DNA from: Paenilisteria rustica
Lineage (GTDB): Bacteria > Bacillota > Bacilli > Lactobacillales > Listeriaceae
NCBI RefSeq assembly: GCF_013820765.1
Contig: NZ_JABJVM010000011.1
Coordinates: forward strand, 44,038-108,037
Reading direction: 5' to 3'
Length of the DNA: 64,000 nucleotides
The translations under genes and the position numbers were made by a program. The notes below the pieces were generated by a model, which saw only the letters and a list, made by a program, of their open reading frames with translations, was not told the origin of the DNA and made no database searches. Shown here in pieces: positions 35,872 through 44,948 of this stretch (position 1 is the stretch's first letter; every line of letters starts with the position of its first letter).

Positions 35872-36507
35872 ATGAAACATTCATTGGAAGGCCAAAAACA
35901 GGGGTATTTAGTAATAATTAGCGCGATATTGGTGGGGATAGCCTATCAATTCCTACCATATGTATTCACCAACACACCATATTTAGAAGTTATCGGTGCA
36001 CTTTTCAATGTAACCCTCATGTTTATCTTGCTATACATCATCCTAAAAGAGGAGTTTCTAGATTGGTTCAAACATTTCAGCATCAAATGGGTCTTAATCG
36101 GAATCCCATTTTTGGTTATCGTAGGAACGTTAGCAGGAAGTCTTTGGTCAATAATTGCTGGCGGGATGACATCCAATGATATAAATAGCATCCTGACATG
36201 GGAATATGTCATTAAAAACGTGCCATTCATGTTACTTGGCGAAGAGCTGCTTTCGATTGGAATTCTCTACGCTGCATGGAAAAAGTTAAATTGGAAATTC
36301 TGGCAAGCGACGATGCTATGCTCGATTTTATTCGCATTATGGCATTTACCAGCTTATGACTATAACGCGCTGCAATGCTTAGTCACAATTATTCCGAGCA
36401 GACTCGTCTTAAATTACTTATTCAAAAAAACCAACTCTGTCTGGGTCACATGGATCGTCCACATTGCTTTTGACGTTATTACATTCTTACCGATATTGCT
36501 AAAATAG
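35872..36507 (+). CDS. CPBP family intramembrane protease-like protein
   Basis: This 211-residue membrane protein has about six helices and the three CPBP/Abi motifs in order: GEELLSIGIL (the EE pair), LFALWHLP (FxxxH-type) and WIVHIAFDV (HxxxD-type). In most members the first motif is EExxxR; here the arginine position is serine or isoleucine, so activity may differ. Roles in this family include bacteriocin self-immunity and prenyl-type protein processing; none can be assigned here. The start ATG follows AAAAGGAG. It stands alone, with a terminator shared with the MreB gene. Confidence 0.8.
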   Translation: MKHSLEGQKQGYLVIISAILVGIAYQFLPYVFTNTPYLEVIGALFNVTLMFILLYIILKEEFLDWFKHFSIKWVLIGIPFLVIVGTLAGSLWSIIAGGMTSNDINSILTWEYVIKNVPFMLLGEELLSIGILYAAWKKLNWKFWQATMLCSILFALWHLPAYDYNALQCLVTIIPSRLVLNYLFKKTNSVWVTWIVHIAFDVITFLPILLK

Positions 36508-36511
36508 ACAA

Positions 36512-36558
36512 AAAAACCATAAAAAAGGAGTCGAAATCGGCTTCTTTTTTATGGTTTC
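36512..36558. terminator. bidirectional terminator between the CPBP gene and the MreB-like gene
   Basis: AAACCATAAAAAAGGAG pairs with CTTCTTTTTTATGGTTT around a short loop. It separates two converging genes. Confidence 0.88.
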
Positions 36559-36565
36559 TCAAGGT

Positions 36566-37573
36566 TTAATTAATTTTTTTAGATACTTTATCAATGTACT
36601 CAAGTGACATACCGGTTCCGATAGCTACGGACTCTAAAGGACTCGGTGCCATATGTACAGGAACATCGATTTGATTGACAAGCCATTCTTGGAAACCATG
36701 TAATTGCGAACCACCACCAGTTAAAACGATGCCACGATCGACAATATCACCACTTAATTCAGCTGGACATTGTTCTAGCGTCACACGAATGGCTTCGAGA
36801 ATCCGACCTAACGTTTCTTCCAATGCTTTTTGAATCTCAGTGGACGTAATGGTTAATGTCATCGGCAAGCCAGTTAAAAGATCGCGGCCACGTACATCCA
36901 TCGTTATTTCAGTATGTGGAATCGGCGCATAGCCAAGCTCCATTTTGATTCGTTCGGCTGTAGCTTCCCCGACTAGGAGGTTGTAATTTTTGCGGATATG
37001 TTGGATAATCTCGTCGTCCATATGGTCACCGCCAGTTCTGACAGACGTGCTCGTCACGATGCCTCCGTAAGAGATGATCGCAATTTCACTCGTGCCTCCT
37101 CCGATATCGACAATGACATTCGCGATAGGTTCATCGACTGGTAAATCAGCTCCGATTGCCGCTGCGACCGGTTCTTCGATAAGCGTTACTTCTTTTGCTC
37201 CCATCGATTTCACCGCATCAATAATCGCACGACGTTCCACAGAAGTTGCTCCAGTTGGTGCACAAACAACGACGTTTGGTCTTTTCACCGAATTTCCGAC
37301 AACTCCTGTGACCCGACGCATAATCTCACGTAAAAGACCAGATGTGACATCGTAATCCGCAATAACGCCATCTTTTAGGGGGCGAACTGCAATAATATTA
37401 GTAGGCGTTTTTCCAATCATTTCTTTTGCTTCTTGGCCAATTGCAAGCACGGACTTGGTGTCAACGTCCATGGCAACTACAGAAGGCTCATTCAAAATTA
37501 TTCCTTTAGATTTACTATAAACTAAGATGTTCGCGGTACCAAGGTCGATACCAATCGTTGTATTTCCAAACAT
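36566..37573 (-). CDS. MreB-like rod-shape actin homologue
   Basis: The 335-residue bacterial actin assembles on the membrane to guide cell-wall elongation. All nucleotide-binding parts are intact: phosphate-1 IGIDLGTAN, the catalytic-glutamate segment [11 protein letters not shown], phosphate-2 VDIGGGTSE and the adenosine loop [11 protein letters not shown]. Length and the short C terminus fit MreBH/MreB-like proteins. By position it matches lmo1713. It lies downstream of a divergent paralogue in the same direction, with a 189-base gap that could hold its own promoter. Confidence 0.9.
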   Translation of the reverse strand: MFGNTTIGIDLGTANILVYSKSKGIILNEPSVVAMDVDTKSVLAIGQEAKEMIGKTPTNIIAVRPLKDGVIADYDVTSGLLREIMRRVTGVVGNSVKRPNVVVCAPTGATSVERRAIIDAVKSMGAKEVTLIEEPVAAAIGADLPVDEPIANVIVDIGGGTSEIAIISYGGIVTSTSVRTGGDHMDDEIIQHIRKNYNLLVGEATAERIKMELGYAPIPHTEITMDVRGRDLLTGLPMTLTITSTEIQKALEETLGRILEAIRVTLEQCPAELSGDIVDRGIVLTGGGSQLHGFQEWLVNQIDVPVHMAPSPLESVAIGTGMSLEYIDKVSKKIN

Positions 37574-37762
37574 TTTTTACCCTCCATATTTCCTTTTTCA
37601 TGCTTTTATCGGCATAGTCTCTAGTATAAAGCAGTTTTGCCATTGATGGGGCTTATAAAGATAATGATATAAAAAGGTAATATAGGAATCGCGCGGGAAT
37701 AGGCTTTCACTTGAAAAACGTAAACCACGTGTAAAAAACTTAATACAAATCCAGTATTTAAC

Positions 37763-38809
37763 TTAAGAGAAAAATGGCAAATTAAGTCGTGGTGTCGTTA
37801 GTTCCAAATCACCAGAAACCGTGTGTTGACTGTAAAGATGAATCCGTCCAGTTCCAATAGCAATCGATTCCAGTGGATTTGGATCGAGGATGACTGGGAA
37901 ATCGACTTGATTTGTTAGCCATTCTTTAAAGCCATTTAGCAAGGAACCACCACCAGTTAAAATAATACCTTGATCCACAATATCGCCACTTAGTTCAGCA
38001 GGAGATTGCTCCACCATCACATGAATCATTTTGATAATTTTTGCTAAAAATTCTGTAATTAATGGTTGGATGTCAGTGGAGGATATGTTTGTCGTTGCTG
38101 GGAGGCCAGTTAGCAAGCTGCGACCACGAACATCCATTGATTTTAGAAGATGCGGACTTGGCGCGTAACCGAGTTTCATTTTAATTTTTTCGGCGGTCAA
38201 ATCACCAATGAGTAGATGGTGCTCTTCACGGAAATATTGGATAATTTCGGCATCTAGCGAGTTGCCAGCTGAGCGGATGGATATGTTTGCGAGCACGCCT
38301 CGGTAGGATACAATCGATACTTCTGTTGTACCAGCGCCAATATTGACAATCATATTGGATACAGGTTTGTTGATTGGAAGTCCAGCACCAATGGCGGCAG
38401 CAACGGGAGCTTCGACAATGGTGACTACTTTGATTCCAGTTGCAAGGACAGCGTCGCGAATAATGTTTCGCTCGACAATCGTTGCGCCAGCGGGTACATT
38501 GACACTCGCTGCTGTTTTACGAATGGAGATATTAGCGATGCGAGCAACACGATCTAGAACCGCTTGCAATAACTTTACTGTATTATCAAAATCTGCAATA
38601 ACACCGTCTTGTAATGGTTTAATAGCAGTTAAAGTGGTAGGCGTTTTTCCGTACATTTGTTTTGCTAAATTCCCGATCGCATAGACTTCTTTCGTCTCAA
38701 CATCTAAAACGACAACAGCAGGTTCACGAAATATGACTCCCCGCAGTTCATTGTAAACAACGATATTCGCTGTTCCGAGATCGATTCCAATGGAAGAATG
38801 ACTAAACAT
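37763..38809 (-). CDS. divergent MreB paralogue with altered catalytic residues
   Basis: This 348-residue actin-family protein is clearly related along its whole length to the MreB-like protein at 36566 (DLGTAN, AAAIGAGLP, LTGGGSLLNGF). Two active-site positions are changed. The catalytic glutamate in EEPVAAAIG is Ala (VEAPVAAAIG), and the phosphate-2 aspartate in VDIGGGT is Asn (VNIGAGT). ATP hydrolysis is therefore expected to be weak or absent. It also has a longer C-terminal tail. The start is placed at ATG 38809, parallel to the paralogue, rather than a GTG two codons earlier. It probably arose by tandem duplication and may modulate its partner's filaments. Confidence 0.82.
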   Translation of the reverse strand: MFSHSSIGIDLGTANIVVYNELRGVIFREPAVVVLDVETKEVYAIGNLAKQMYGKTPTTLTAIKPLQDGVIADFDNTVKLLQAVLDRVARIANISIRKTAASVNVPAGATIVERNIIRDAVLATGIKVVTIVEAPVAAAIGAGLPINKPVSNMIVNIGAGTTEVSIVSYRGVLANISIRSAGNSLDAEIIQYFREEHHLLIGDLTAEKIKMKLGYAPSPHLLKSMDVRGRSLLTGLPATTNISSTDIQPLITEFLAKIIKMIHVMVEQSPAELSGDIVDQGIILTGGGSLLNGFKEWLTNQVDFPVILDPNPLESIAIGTGRIHLYSQHTVSGDLELTTPRLNLPFFS

Positions 38810-38895
38810 AAGCACACACCTTACTTTCTAAATATATTTTTTTAATAGTACATATTCAGATAATTGCCGTAAAACCGTAAACGTAAACATTTCTT

Positions 38896-39942
38896 TCACA
38901 ATAATTTGCGGATAATTTGAACAAATCTTTCTGGCTCCTCAATTAATGGAGAATGGGCAGAGTTTTCGAATGTGAAAAAATCTTTTGCTGGCGATTCAAT
39001 AGTTTCGAAAAAGCGCTTAGATAGGGCATAGGAAACTTGATAATCGTGTTCTCCATGAATGATATAGACAGGTATTTTAAAAGTAGTTGGCATATTATCA
39101 AGTAACAGGTCAGGAAAAAGGCACTGCAACGAGAATAGGGAGCCTCGCAAATAGTTTACTTTTTCCTTTAGCGTGTAGCCTTTGAAGAATAGAATTCGCA
39201 TGGTTTGGCTATACATAGTACGTTTTTTGTGCTCCAAGCCAATACCGTATTTATTCATTAACGAAATTCTTATACTTGTAATGTAGCGTAAAGATGGGAA
39301 GTCGGTCGAGTTTGAATCATATTTTTTTAACGCACGCAAAGCTCGTTTATCGCCAATTTCTGTTGCATGACGAAATATATAGTCATAAGCTAATTTTTCA
39401 GAGTGAAGTTGTTGCGTGACTTGCCCAGTTCCGATATAGGCATGGTAGCATTCTGGGTATTTTTCAATTGTTTTTAGTCCCAAGGCAGACCCCCAAGAAT
39501 GGCCTAAGATGTATATTTTCTCCTTTTGAAATCGCTGTTGTAAATAGTTTGTTACTGCTAAATTGTCATCTATCAGTTGTTCCATAGTCGTACTCTCGGG
39601 TGGAGTTGACTTATTAAAAGACATACCTGCACCACGTTGATCTAGGTAGCAAACGGTAAAAAGTTGCTCCAAGCGTTTATCAGGATCTTTTATATCAAGA
39701 AGTGGGAGTTCCGGACCTCCTGGACCGCCGTGCAAAAATAAGAGCACAGGGTTATTCGTATTTTCGCTTTGGATAAAGCAACCAAGATGTGTATCGTTTA
39801 TTGGCAACATTATTTTTTCGCAAATAGCAGTTTGTATTATTTCTCCATTTTTATTTTTCAGTGGAGCCAATTTACCAGGACTAATAATTATTAGTAATAA
39901 TAAAAGCGCTAACAAAAATATTGCTAATAGTGCAAGTATCAT
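38896..39942 (-). CDS. alpha/beta hydrolase, proline-iminopeptidase-like (S33)
   Basis: The 348-residue protein has an N-terminal membrane anchor (residues 2-21, almost all Leu/Ile/Ala). The hydrolase domain shows the oxyanion segment HGGPGGPE, the nucleophile elbow GHSWGSALG, the acid in GEHDYQVS and the catalytic His in NSAHSPLIEEPE. The HGGPGG motif is typical of proline iminopeptidases and related S33 enzymes. The anchor suggests that it acts at the membrane, with the side uncertain. It starts 21 bases after the TetR gene and is probably controlled by it. The substrate is unknown. Confidence 0.85.
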   Translation of the reverse strand: MILALLAIFLLALLLLLIIISPGKLAPLKNKNGEIIQTAICEKIMLPINDTHLGCFIQSENTNNPVLLFLHGGPGGPELPLLDIKDPDKRLEQLFTVCYLDQRGAGMSFNKSTPPESTTMEQLIDDNLAVTNYLQQRFQKEKIYILGHSWGSALGLKTIEKYPECYHAYIGTGQVTQQLHSEKLAYDYIFRHATEIGDKRALRALKKYDSNSTDFPSLRYITSIRISLMNKYGIGLEHKKRTMYSQTMRILFFKGYTLKEKVNYLRGSLFSLQCLFPDLLLDNMPTTFKIPVYIIHGEHDYQVSYALSKRFFETIESPAKDFFTFENSAHSPLIEEPERFVQIIRKLL

Positions 39943-39963
39943 TTTGAAAATCCTCCTTCTATG

Positions 39964-40611
39964 TCAGTTTACACCTGCTATCAATCGTTTTAAATGAGCG
40001 CTAAATTTAGTGATCGTTGCATTATCTACACAAAGTACCCGCTGAATTAATTCCAAGAAGGCCGCCGTTTTGCGCGAACGAATGAGATCGTCGTTTGGGA
40101 ATTCGCTGATAGTAGAAAAAAACATGTCCCCAATGGTATAGAGCGACTGAGCGATATCTTTTGGATAGTCTGTGTGAAAAATCCCTTCTGAAACACCAGT
40201 TACGATTATCTGCTCTAAATACGGTACAGCATATTTGGCATTTAAAATCTTGACTCGATAGGTGACAAGTGAATTCATTTGTGCCTGTTTGAATAGGGCA
40301 AATTGTGATTGGAACTCAGATGGACTAAAAAAATCTGTGCGCATAAAGATGACCAATTTCTCTATTACTGTGGAGGCATTATTTATTTTTTCTTCAAAAG
40401 CCGGCAATTGTTCCTGAATCGCGAAAATAATAACAGCGTCCAATATGGCATCTTTGGATTCGAAATAGTGATACATCCCGCCTTTTGATAACTGAGAGGC
40501 CTTCATAATATCGGTGATTGTTGTCTTCTCGTAGCCTTTTTCGATAAAAAGCTGTAACGAAATTTTTACGATTTCAGCTTGCTTAATGGGGAAATTTATA
40601 TTAGATTTCAT
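39964..40611 (-). CDS. TetR/AcrR-family transcriptional regulator
   Basis: The 215-residue repressor has an N-terminal helix-turn-helix, FIEKGYEKTTITDIMKASQL followed by SKGGMYHYFESKDAI, which is the TetR signature, and a helical ligand-binding domain. The start is at ATG 40611 (MKSNINFPIKQ); the frame is open for 25 more codons upstream but has no ribosome site there. It shares a transcript with the hydrolase downstream. A perfect ACCGA-CC-TCGGT palindrome at 40640-40651 just upstream is the likely auto-operator. The neighbouring MFS gene may or may not be a target. Confidence 0.9.
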   Translation of the reverse strand: MKSNINFPIKQAEIVKISLQLFIEKGYEKTTITDIMKASQLSKGGMYHYFESKDAILDAVIIFAIQEQLPAFEEKINNASTVIEKLVIFMRTDFFSPSEFQSQFALFKQAQMNSLVTYRVKILNAKYAVPYLEQIIVTGVSEGIFHTDYPKDIAQSLYTIGDMFFSTISEFPNDDLIRSRKTAAFLELIQRVLCVDNATITKFSAHLKRLIAGVN

Positions 40612-40639
40612 AAGGTAATAATAACTCCTTTCATCATAA

Positions 40640-40651
40640 ACCGACCTCGGT
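40640..40651. promoter_or_regulatory. TetR-type operator palindrome
   Basis: ACCGA-CC-TCGGT is a perfect inverted repeat 29 bases upstream of the TetR start, with the flanking AA...CT context extending the half-sites. Palindromes of this kind upstream of tetR genes are usually self-repression sites. Confidence 0.6.
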
Positions 40652-40675
40652 CTATTTATTCTAGCACGAAAACGC

Positions 40676-40722
40676 AAAAAAGTCATTTATCCATAGCTAA
40701 GAAAAAGCGATAAATAAATGAC
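40676..40722 (-). terminator. terminator of the MFS transporter gene
   Basis: On the minus strand, GTCATTTAT pairs with ATAAATGAC and is followed by six T. It separates the transporter from the TetR unit. Confidence 0.75.
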
Positions 40723-40728
40723 CTTGAG

Positions 40729-41988
40729 TTACTGCGCACGATCTTGTTTTTCATATAAACTATACATGTAGAAGTAAATAAATCCGCTTATAACCGCGAG
40801 TACTGCAATTGTTGCAAATGTGGCAAAATACCCAACAAGTGTTGATAGAGTAATCGCGAGTGGCGCTATTACTTTTCCGAATGTATAGCGGAGTCCAGCC
40901 GCCGAGAAGTACATCGCCCGTTTATCATCTGGAGCAATTTTGGCAACGAAATTTTGTTGAATTCCGACTGTCATTAATTCTGCAAAACTGAATAAAATAA
41001 TGGCCAAGATGGCGCCCCATGGACCTGTTGCGATTCCGAAAAGCAGAATGGCAATCCCGTATAAGAAAGACGAGTTCATGAAAACTAGTTTTTCACGATA
41101 GCGGCTCATCATTCGTGTGAAGAAGACGGTCAATAAAGCGACGCAAAAGCCGTTGATGGAAACGATGAAGCCGAATAATTGTTCTCCGGTAAGCTGTATC
41201 GAGAATATCGATGAATCACCGATGACCTCCGTGATGTAGAGCGGGAACAACAAGTCGAGTTGCATAAAGGATTGCGAAATAATGACGCCAGCAATGATGT
41301 ATAAGAAAAAGACTTTATCCTTAAAAATAAGCTTGTAATTTCGCAATTGTTCCATCAAAACAGTGCCAATCTTTTTCTCACGTTGAGCTTTACGCAGCTC
41401 TTTATCCAATGCCATTGGCGCCGTCTCGTGTCCGAATTTTGTCAGTAAAATCAGGAGCAACAAGTCGGCGAGAACGATTGCAAGCAAGGTTTGCGATGTA
41501 TAATTGTTAAACACAAGCGCCCCAATAATCGGACCAATCACGACTGCGATATTTATCATCATGTAAAAAATGGAGTACACATGGCTTCGATGCTCTGGTT
41601 TGACAACATCGGCAATCATCGCCTGACTTGCCGGTTGATAAAATGACATAAAAATGCTGGCAATCATGAACCCGAAAAATGCGATATATGGCGAATGGAA
41701 CATCGTTGTCGCGGCAATCGCAAAAATAAGGAAACCAGCACCTTCACCGATAACCGAAATACTCATCATTCGTTTTCGCCCATAAGTATCAGCGAAGTAA
41801 CCGCCAAGTAGTGCCGTAATAACAGATAAAGCCTGCGATAGAATAAGCAATAGACTCGTCGTTTGCCTACCAATCGAATCTGAGAAATAAATAGTTAAAA
41901 AGGGAAACACAGCCCAAAACGAAATATCGAGCAAAGCCTCCCCGAATAGTCGCACTTTGAGATTGATATCCCAAGTCTTAAATTTCAT
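40729..41988 (-). CDS. MFS transporter (drug-efflux-like)
   Basis: The 419-residue integral membrane protein has about twelve hydrophobic helices in two halves. The conserved MFS loop between helices 2 and 3 is present (GGYFADTYGRKRMM), and a basic cytoplasmic loop separates the halves (KELRKAQREKKIGTV). It probably exports small molecules by proton antiport; the substrate is unknown. AAGAAGGTG precedes the ATG. It is upstream of, and separately terminated from, the TetR-hydrolase unit, and downstream of the aminopeptidase terminator. Confidence 0.88.
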   Translation of the reverse strand: MKFKTWDINLKVRLFGEALLDISFWAVFPFLTIYFSDSIGRQTTSLLLILSQALSVITALLGGYFADTYGRKRMMSISVIGEGAGFLIFAIAATTMFHSPYIAFFGFMIASIFMSFYQPASQAMIADVVKPEHRSHVYSIFYMMINIAVVIGPIIGALVFNNYTSQTLLAIVLADLLLLILLTKFGHETAPMALDKELRKAQREKKIGTVLMEQLRNYKLIFKDKVFFLYIIAGVIISQSFMQLDLLFPLYITEVIGDSSIFSIQLTGEQLFGFIVSINGFCVALLTVFFTRMMSRYREKLVFMNSSFLYGIAILLFGIATGPWGAILAIILFSFAELMTVGIQQNFVAKIAPDDKRAMYFSAAGLRYTFGKVIAPLAITLSTLVGYFATFATIAVLAVISGFIYFYMYSLYEKQDRAQ

Positions 41989-42010
41989 AAAAATAAAACA
42001 CCTTCTTTAC

Positions 42011-42044
42011 AAAAAAGCCCATGAAACAGTTCTTCCATGGGCTT
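42011..42044 (-). terminator. terminator of the aminopeptidase gene
   Basis: GCCCATG pairs with CATGGGC around a 12-base loop, with six T following on the minus strand. Confidence 0.82.
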
Positions 42045-42075
42045 CGTTATTAATTAGTAAACAATCTTTTTTTTA

Positions 42076-43308
42076 TTAAAATGCCCAGTCGCCGTTACGG
42101 AAAACAGGAACTTTCTCGCCACTTGCCGTAATACCATCGATGTTCATTTTATCAGAACCAATCATGAAATCAACATGCGTCATACTTGAGTTGACGCCGG
42201 CTTTTTCTAAATCTTCGCGGCTCATATCTTCGCCACCCTTGATATTAAATGCATAGGCGCTTCCTATTGCTAAGTGATTCGATGCATTTTCGTCAAATAA
42301 CGTATTATAGAATAGGATTCCTGATTGAGAAATAGGGGATGGATCGGGAACCAGGGCTACTTCGCCAAGATAATGTGATCCTTCATCCGTTGCTACTAAA
42401 TCTTTCAAGATATCTTCTCCTTGTTCCGCTACAACATCCACAATACGACCATCTTTGAATGTGATTTTGAACTTATCAATGATGTTTCCAGCATAGCTTA
42501 GCGGTTTTGTGCTTGATACGTAGCCATTCACGCTATTCTTTTCAGCACATGAGAAAACTTCTTCCGTAGGCATATTCGCCATGAATTCTTTGCCTTGTTT
42601 ATTATAGCTTCCAGCGCCAACCCATACATGATTTTTAGGAAGACCAATTGTTAAATCAGTTCCGGGTGCAGTATAGTGAAGAGCTGTATATTGTTGATCG
42701 TTCAAATAAGTCGCTTTATTGTTCAGTGTCTCATCGTGATTTTTCCACGTTTGAACGGGATCAGCCGTGTTAATACGCGTTGTTTCAAAGATCGTTTCCC
42801 AAAGTGCAGGAACTTGCTCAGCGTGTGGTAGATCAGGGAATACTTTCGCTGCCCAGCCTTCAGAAGCCGAGCCAACAACCGTCCAGCTTATCGTGTTAGA
42901 CTGGATCATTTGGCGGAATTCCTCAAGCGCTTGACCAGTTGCTTTTTGGTTTGCTGCGATTTTCTTACCATCCACGCCTTTAAGTAAATCGGGATTTTCC
43001 GAAATAATCGAGATGAAAACAGCATTTTCGTGAGCTAATTCAATGCGTTCCGCAGCACGGTGAAGTGCAGCTTTTTCGAAAATTTCAATCGGTGAATTTT
43101 GGTAGCGAAGTAACGTGATTTCTTCGTCTGCCCAGTTGATAATAACGTCGCTAGCCCCAACTTCATAGGCTTTTTTCGTAATCAATCTGCTTAGCGGTGC
43201 ACTTTCAATGGAACTGTTAATCACTACTTTCTGATTAGGCTGAACGTTCACTCCAACCTTGACGATTAATTCTGCATACTTTTCTAATTTCTCATTAAAT
43301 GTTGACAT
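42076..43308 (-). CDS. M29-family aminopeptidase
   Basis: This 410-residue two-metal aminopeptidase is of the AmpS/PepS/AmpT type. It starts MSTFNEKLEKYAELIVKVG, which is typical. Family landmarks are INWADEE, the DLTIGLP segment, a metal-binding Glu region VAEQGEDIL, DEGSHYLGEVALVP, and HLAIGSAYAFNI followed by MTHVDFMIGS near the C terminus. It removes N-terminal residues from peptides in the cytoplasm. The start is set at ATG 43308 with AGAGGGGTG upstream. It corresponds to lmo1711 by position and stands as a single transcription unit. Confidence 0.92.
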   Translation of the reverse strand: MSTFNEKLEKYAELIVKVGVNVQPNQKVVINSSIESAPLSRLITKKAYEVGASDVIINWADEEITLLRYQNSPIEIFEKAALHRAAERIELAHENAVFISIISENPDLLKGVDGKKIAANQKATGQALEEFRQMIQSNTISWTVVGSASEGWAAKVFPDLPHAEQVPALWETIFETTRINTADPVQTWKNHDETLNNKATYLNDQQYTALHYTAPGTDLTIGLPKNHVWVGAGSYNKQGKEFMANMPTEEVFSCAEKNSVNGYVSSTKPLSYAGNIIDKFKITFKDGRIVDVVAEQGEDILKDLVATDEGSHYLGEVALVPDPSPISQSGILFYNTLFDENASNHLAIGSAYAFNIKGGEDMSREDLEKAGVNSSMTHVDFMIGSDKMNIDGITASGEKVPVFRNGDWAF

Positions 43309-43368
43309 ATGTAGCACCCCTCTTCTATTCAATAAAAGCATTGTATCTTAAAAAATACCGTAAAGCAA

Positions 43369-43638
43369 CTATCCAAACCATTCCTGATGCATCTCATTCA
43401 AAAATTCGCGGCTGAGCGGTAGCAAGTTCGATTCGGGTAATATCGCATCGATCATACAATTTGGACAAAGCGCTGTATCCTCGATTTCCAGCCAATCTGT
43501 AATTTCAGAAGGCGCAAAAAGCTCTAGACAATAAAAACAGCCACAACGCTCTGCTTTAGCAAGCCATATTTTGTTATTCGAAGAGAATTTATGAGCGTTT
43601 GTTAGGCTAATCAAATTCAATCTCTGATAGGGCTTCAT
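43369..43638 (-). CDS. small putative zinc-ribbon protein
   Basis: The 89-residue cytoplasmic protein has two CxxC-like knuckles (CGCFYC and CPNC, about 30 residues apart) that could hold one zinc ion. The rest shows no motif that I know. Its ATG lies inside the 3' end of the preceding small gene (32-base overlap in another frame), which suggests translational coupling. No ribosome site is obvious, so the start is less certain. Confidence 0.65.
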   Translation of the reverse strand: MKPYQRLNLISLTNAHKFSSNNKIWLAKAERCGCFYCLELFAPSEITDWLEIEDTALCPNCMIDAILPESNLLPLSREFLNEMHQEWFG

Positions 43639-43918
43639 CCATCGACTCTAAAATATTATACTTCACAAAATAGTCTAGCCAAGCTTGTTGTAAATCAGGG
43701 GCATCGCGTTTAATTGACGGCTTGATTTTGTCGTACATTGTTTTCATAATATCTTGCCACATCGCATTCACTGCACGATCTAGTTTCGTGTCTTTCCAAC
43801 GCTTGGCAGGCGGACGTTTCTTATTTTTCTCGTTTTGGAATTCGAGTGCTTTTTGGTAAAAGCTATCTTTGGTCGTTAAGTTCTCGGACATATATACAGA
43901 AAATTCATTGAAAGTCAT
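43607..43918 (-). CDS. hypothetical protein, 103 residues
   Basis: This helical, charged cytoplasmic protein begins MTFNEFSVYMSENL, has a basic middle (NEKNKKRPPAKRWKD) and an acidic end (MDEALSEIEFD). There is no signal or membrane segment and no family that I recognise. It overlaps the putative zinc-ribbon gene by 32 bases, so the two are likely co-expressed. AAGGAG lies seven bases before the ATG. Confidence 0.65.
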   Translation of the reverse strand: MTFNEFSVYMSENLTTKDSFYQKALEFQNEKNKKRPPAKRWKDTKLDRAVNAMWQDIMKTMYDKIKPSIKRDAPDLQQAWLDYFVKYNILESMDEALSEIEFD

Positions 43919-44158
43919 CGTAACACTCCTTAAAATTGTAGGTCAATTAACAGTAACATATCCTCATCAGAGCGTCTACTCCACGAGGATAGGGAGAAAT
44001 AGGTTTATGCGACACATTGCTGTATTTTCAACGGTAGAAATCGGACGGAAATCTGTTTTTAAAAAGAGCTGAAAAAAGCTTGTAATGCTTGCTAGAGAAT
44101 CGAATACAGTCTAATATGGGCGAATCAAAAAATAGATTTTAAAATTATTTTAGCTATC
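43919..44158. other. intergenic stretch without a gene
   Basis: About 240 bases upstream of the 103-residue gene and downstream of flavodoxin. Apart from likely promoter sequence for the minus-strand gene, I see nothing specific. Confidence 0.4.
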
Positions 44159-44198
44159 AAAAAAATGCCTAACTATCAACGCGATAGCTAGACATTTT
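44159..44198 (-). terminator. terminator of the flavodoxin gene
   Basis: On the minus strand, AATGTCTAGCTATC pairs with GATAGTTAGGCATT (two G-T/A-C type differences) around a 5-base loop, followed by seven T. Confidence 0.85.
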
Positions 44199-44227
44199 GG
44201 GAGATTTCATATATTCAATAGCGGAAA

Positions 44228-44677
44228 TTAATTCCCAAGTAGGGCATCTGCAAATGTTTTCGCATAGGCTTCTGCACGAACTACATCGTCTTCATCAGGA
44301 TCTAAATCTACTTTTAAGCCTTCTACAGGGACTGTCGCGCCTTGTTCTTTCAAGCGTTTCTCAACAAGGTCAACTGTTAGGCAGAACTCGTCATAGAATG
44401 TGTCGCCAGACCCGAAAGAAGCGCAGATTTTACCAGAAAAGTCTACATCAGACATATCTTCATAAAAATCTACAAATTCGTCTGGAAGTTCGCCGTCATC
44501 ATACGTGTAACCGCCGATGAGCGCGCCATCATATTCCAATAATTTCTCAGGTTCGACAGAGATACATTCCTCAATTTCGACCTCAATATCATATTTCTCT
44601 AATTCTTCGCCAAGGATATCTGCAATTTCTTCTGTATTACCAGTCATGCTGGCATATACGATCATAACTTTTGCCAT
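44228..44677 (-). CDS. flavodoxin
   Basis: The 149-residue, strongly acidic FMN protein is a low-potential electron carrier that can replace ferredoxin. The phosphate-binding loop ASMTGNTEEIAD is at residues 9-20, and the two FMN-flanking loops (GGYTYDDGELP and FGSGDTFYDEFC) are present. Size and loops match short-chain YkuN/YkuP-type flavodoxins, which in B. subtilis serve fatty-acid desaturation and are induced by iron limitation. It corresponds to lmo1710. It is monocistronic with its own terminator. Confidence 0.93.
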   Translation of the reverse strand: MAKVMIVYASMTGNTEEIADILGEELEKYDIEVEIEECISVEPEKLLEYDGALIGGYTYDDGELPDEFVDFYEDMSDVDFSGKICASFGSGDTFYDEFCLTVDLVEKRLKEQGATVPVEGLKVDLDPDEDDVVRAEAYAKTFADALLGN

Positions 44678-44847
44678 TATTTACATCACCATTTCTTTCT
44701 ATGAGTTCTAAGTTAATACGCTAAAAAAAGCACACTTGCGAACGCGGAATATGCTTGTTTCATCAATCACTAATACTTCCATTATAAAGAATTTCAGGAA
44801 AACTGCAAGAAATTCCGTTAAATTTAGCAAAAACGTCATATTCGTAC

Positions 44848-44876
44848 TTTCAAAATGAGGCGAATAAAGCTATAAT
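44848..44876 (+). promoter_or_regulatory. promoter of map
   Basis: A perfect TATAAT at 44871-44876 lies 17 bases after a weak TTTCAA -35. The start codon is about 70 bases downstream. Confidence 0.5.
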
Positions 44877-44948
44877 GGTAGAAGTGAGAATTTCTGGCTA
44901 GGACAAAATCAAAGGATTCGAGAGCTGGAAAGAGAAGGGATGGAAAAA

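Noticed and set aside
44197..44520. 107-codon plus-strand frame over flavodoxin
   Set aside because: It is antisense to the FMN-binding protein and has a Leu/His/Arg-rich random-like composition.
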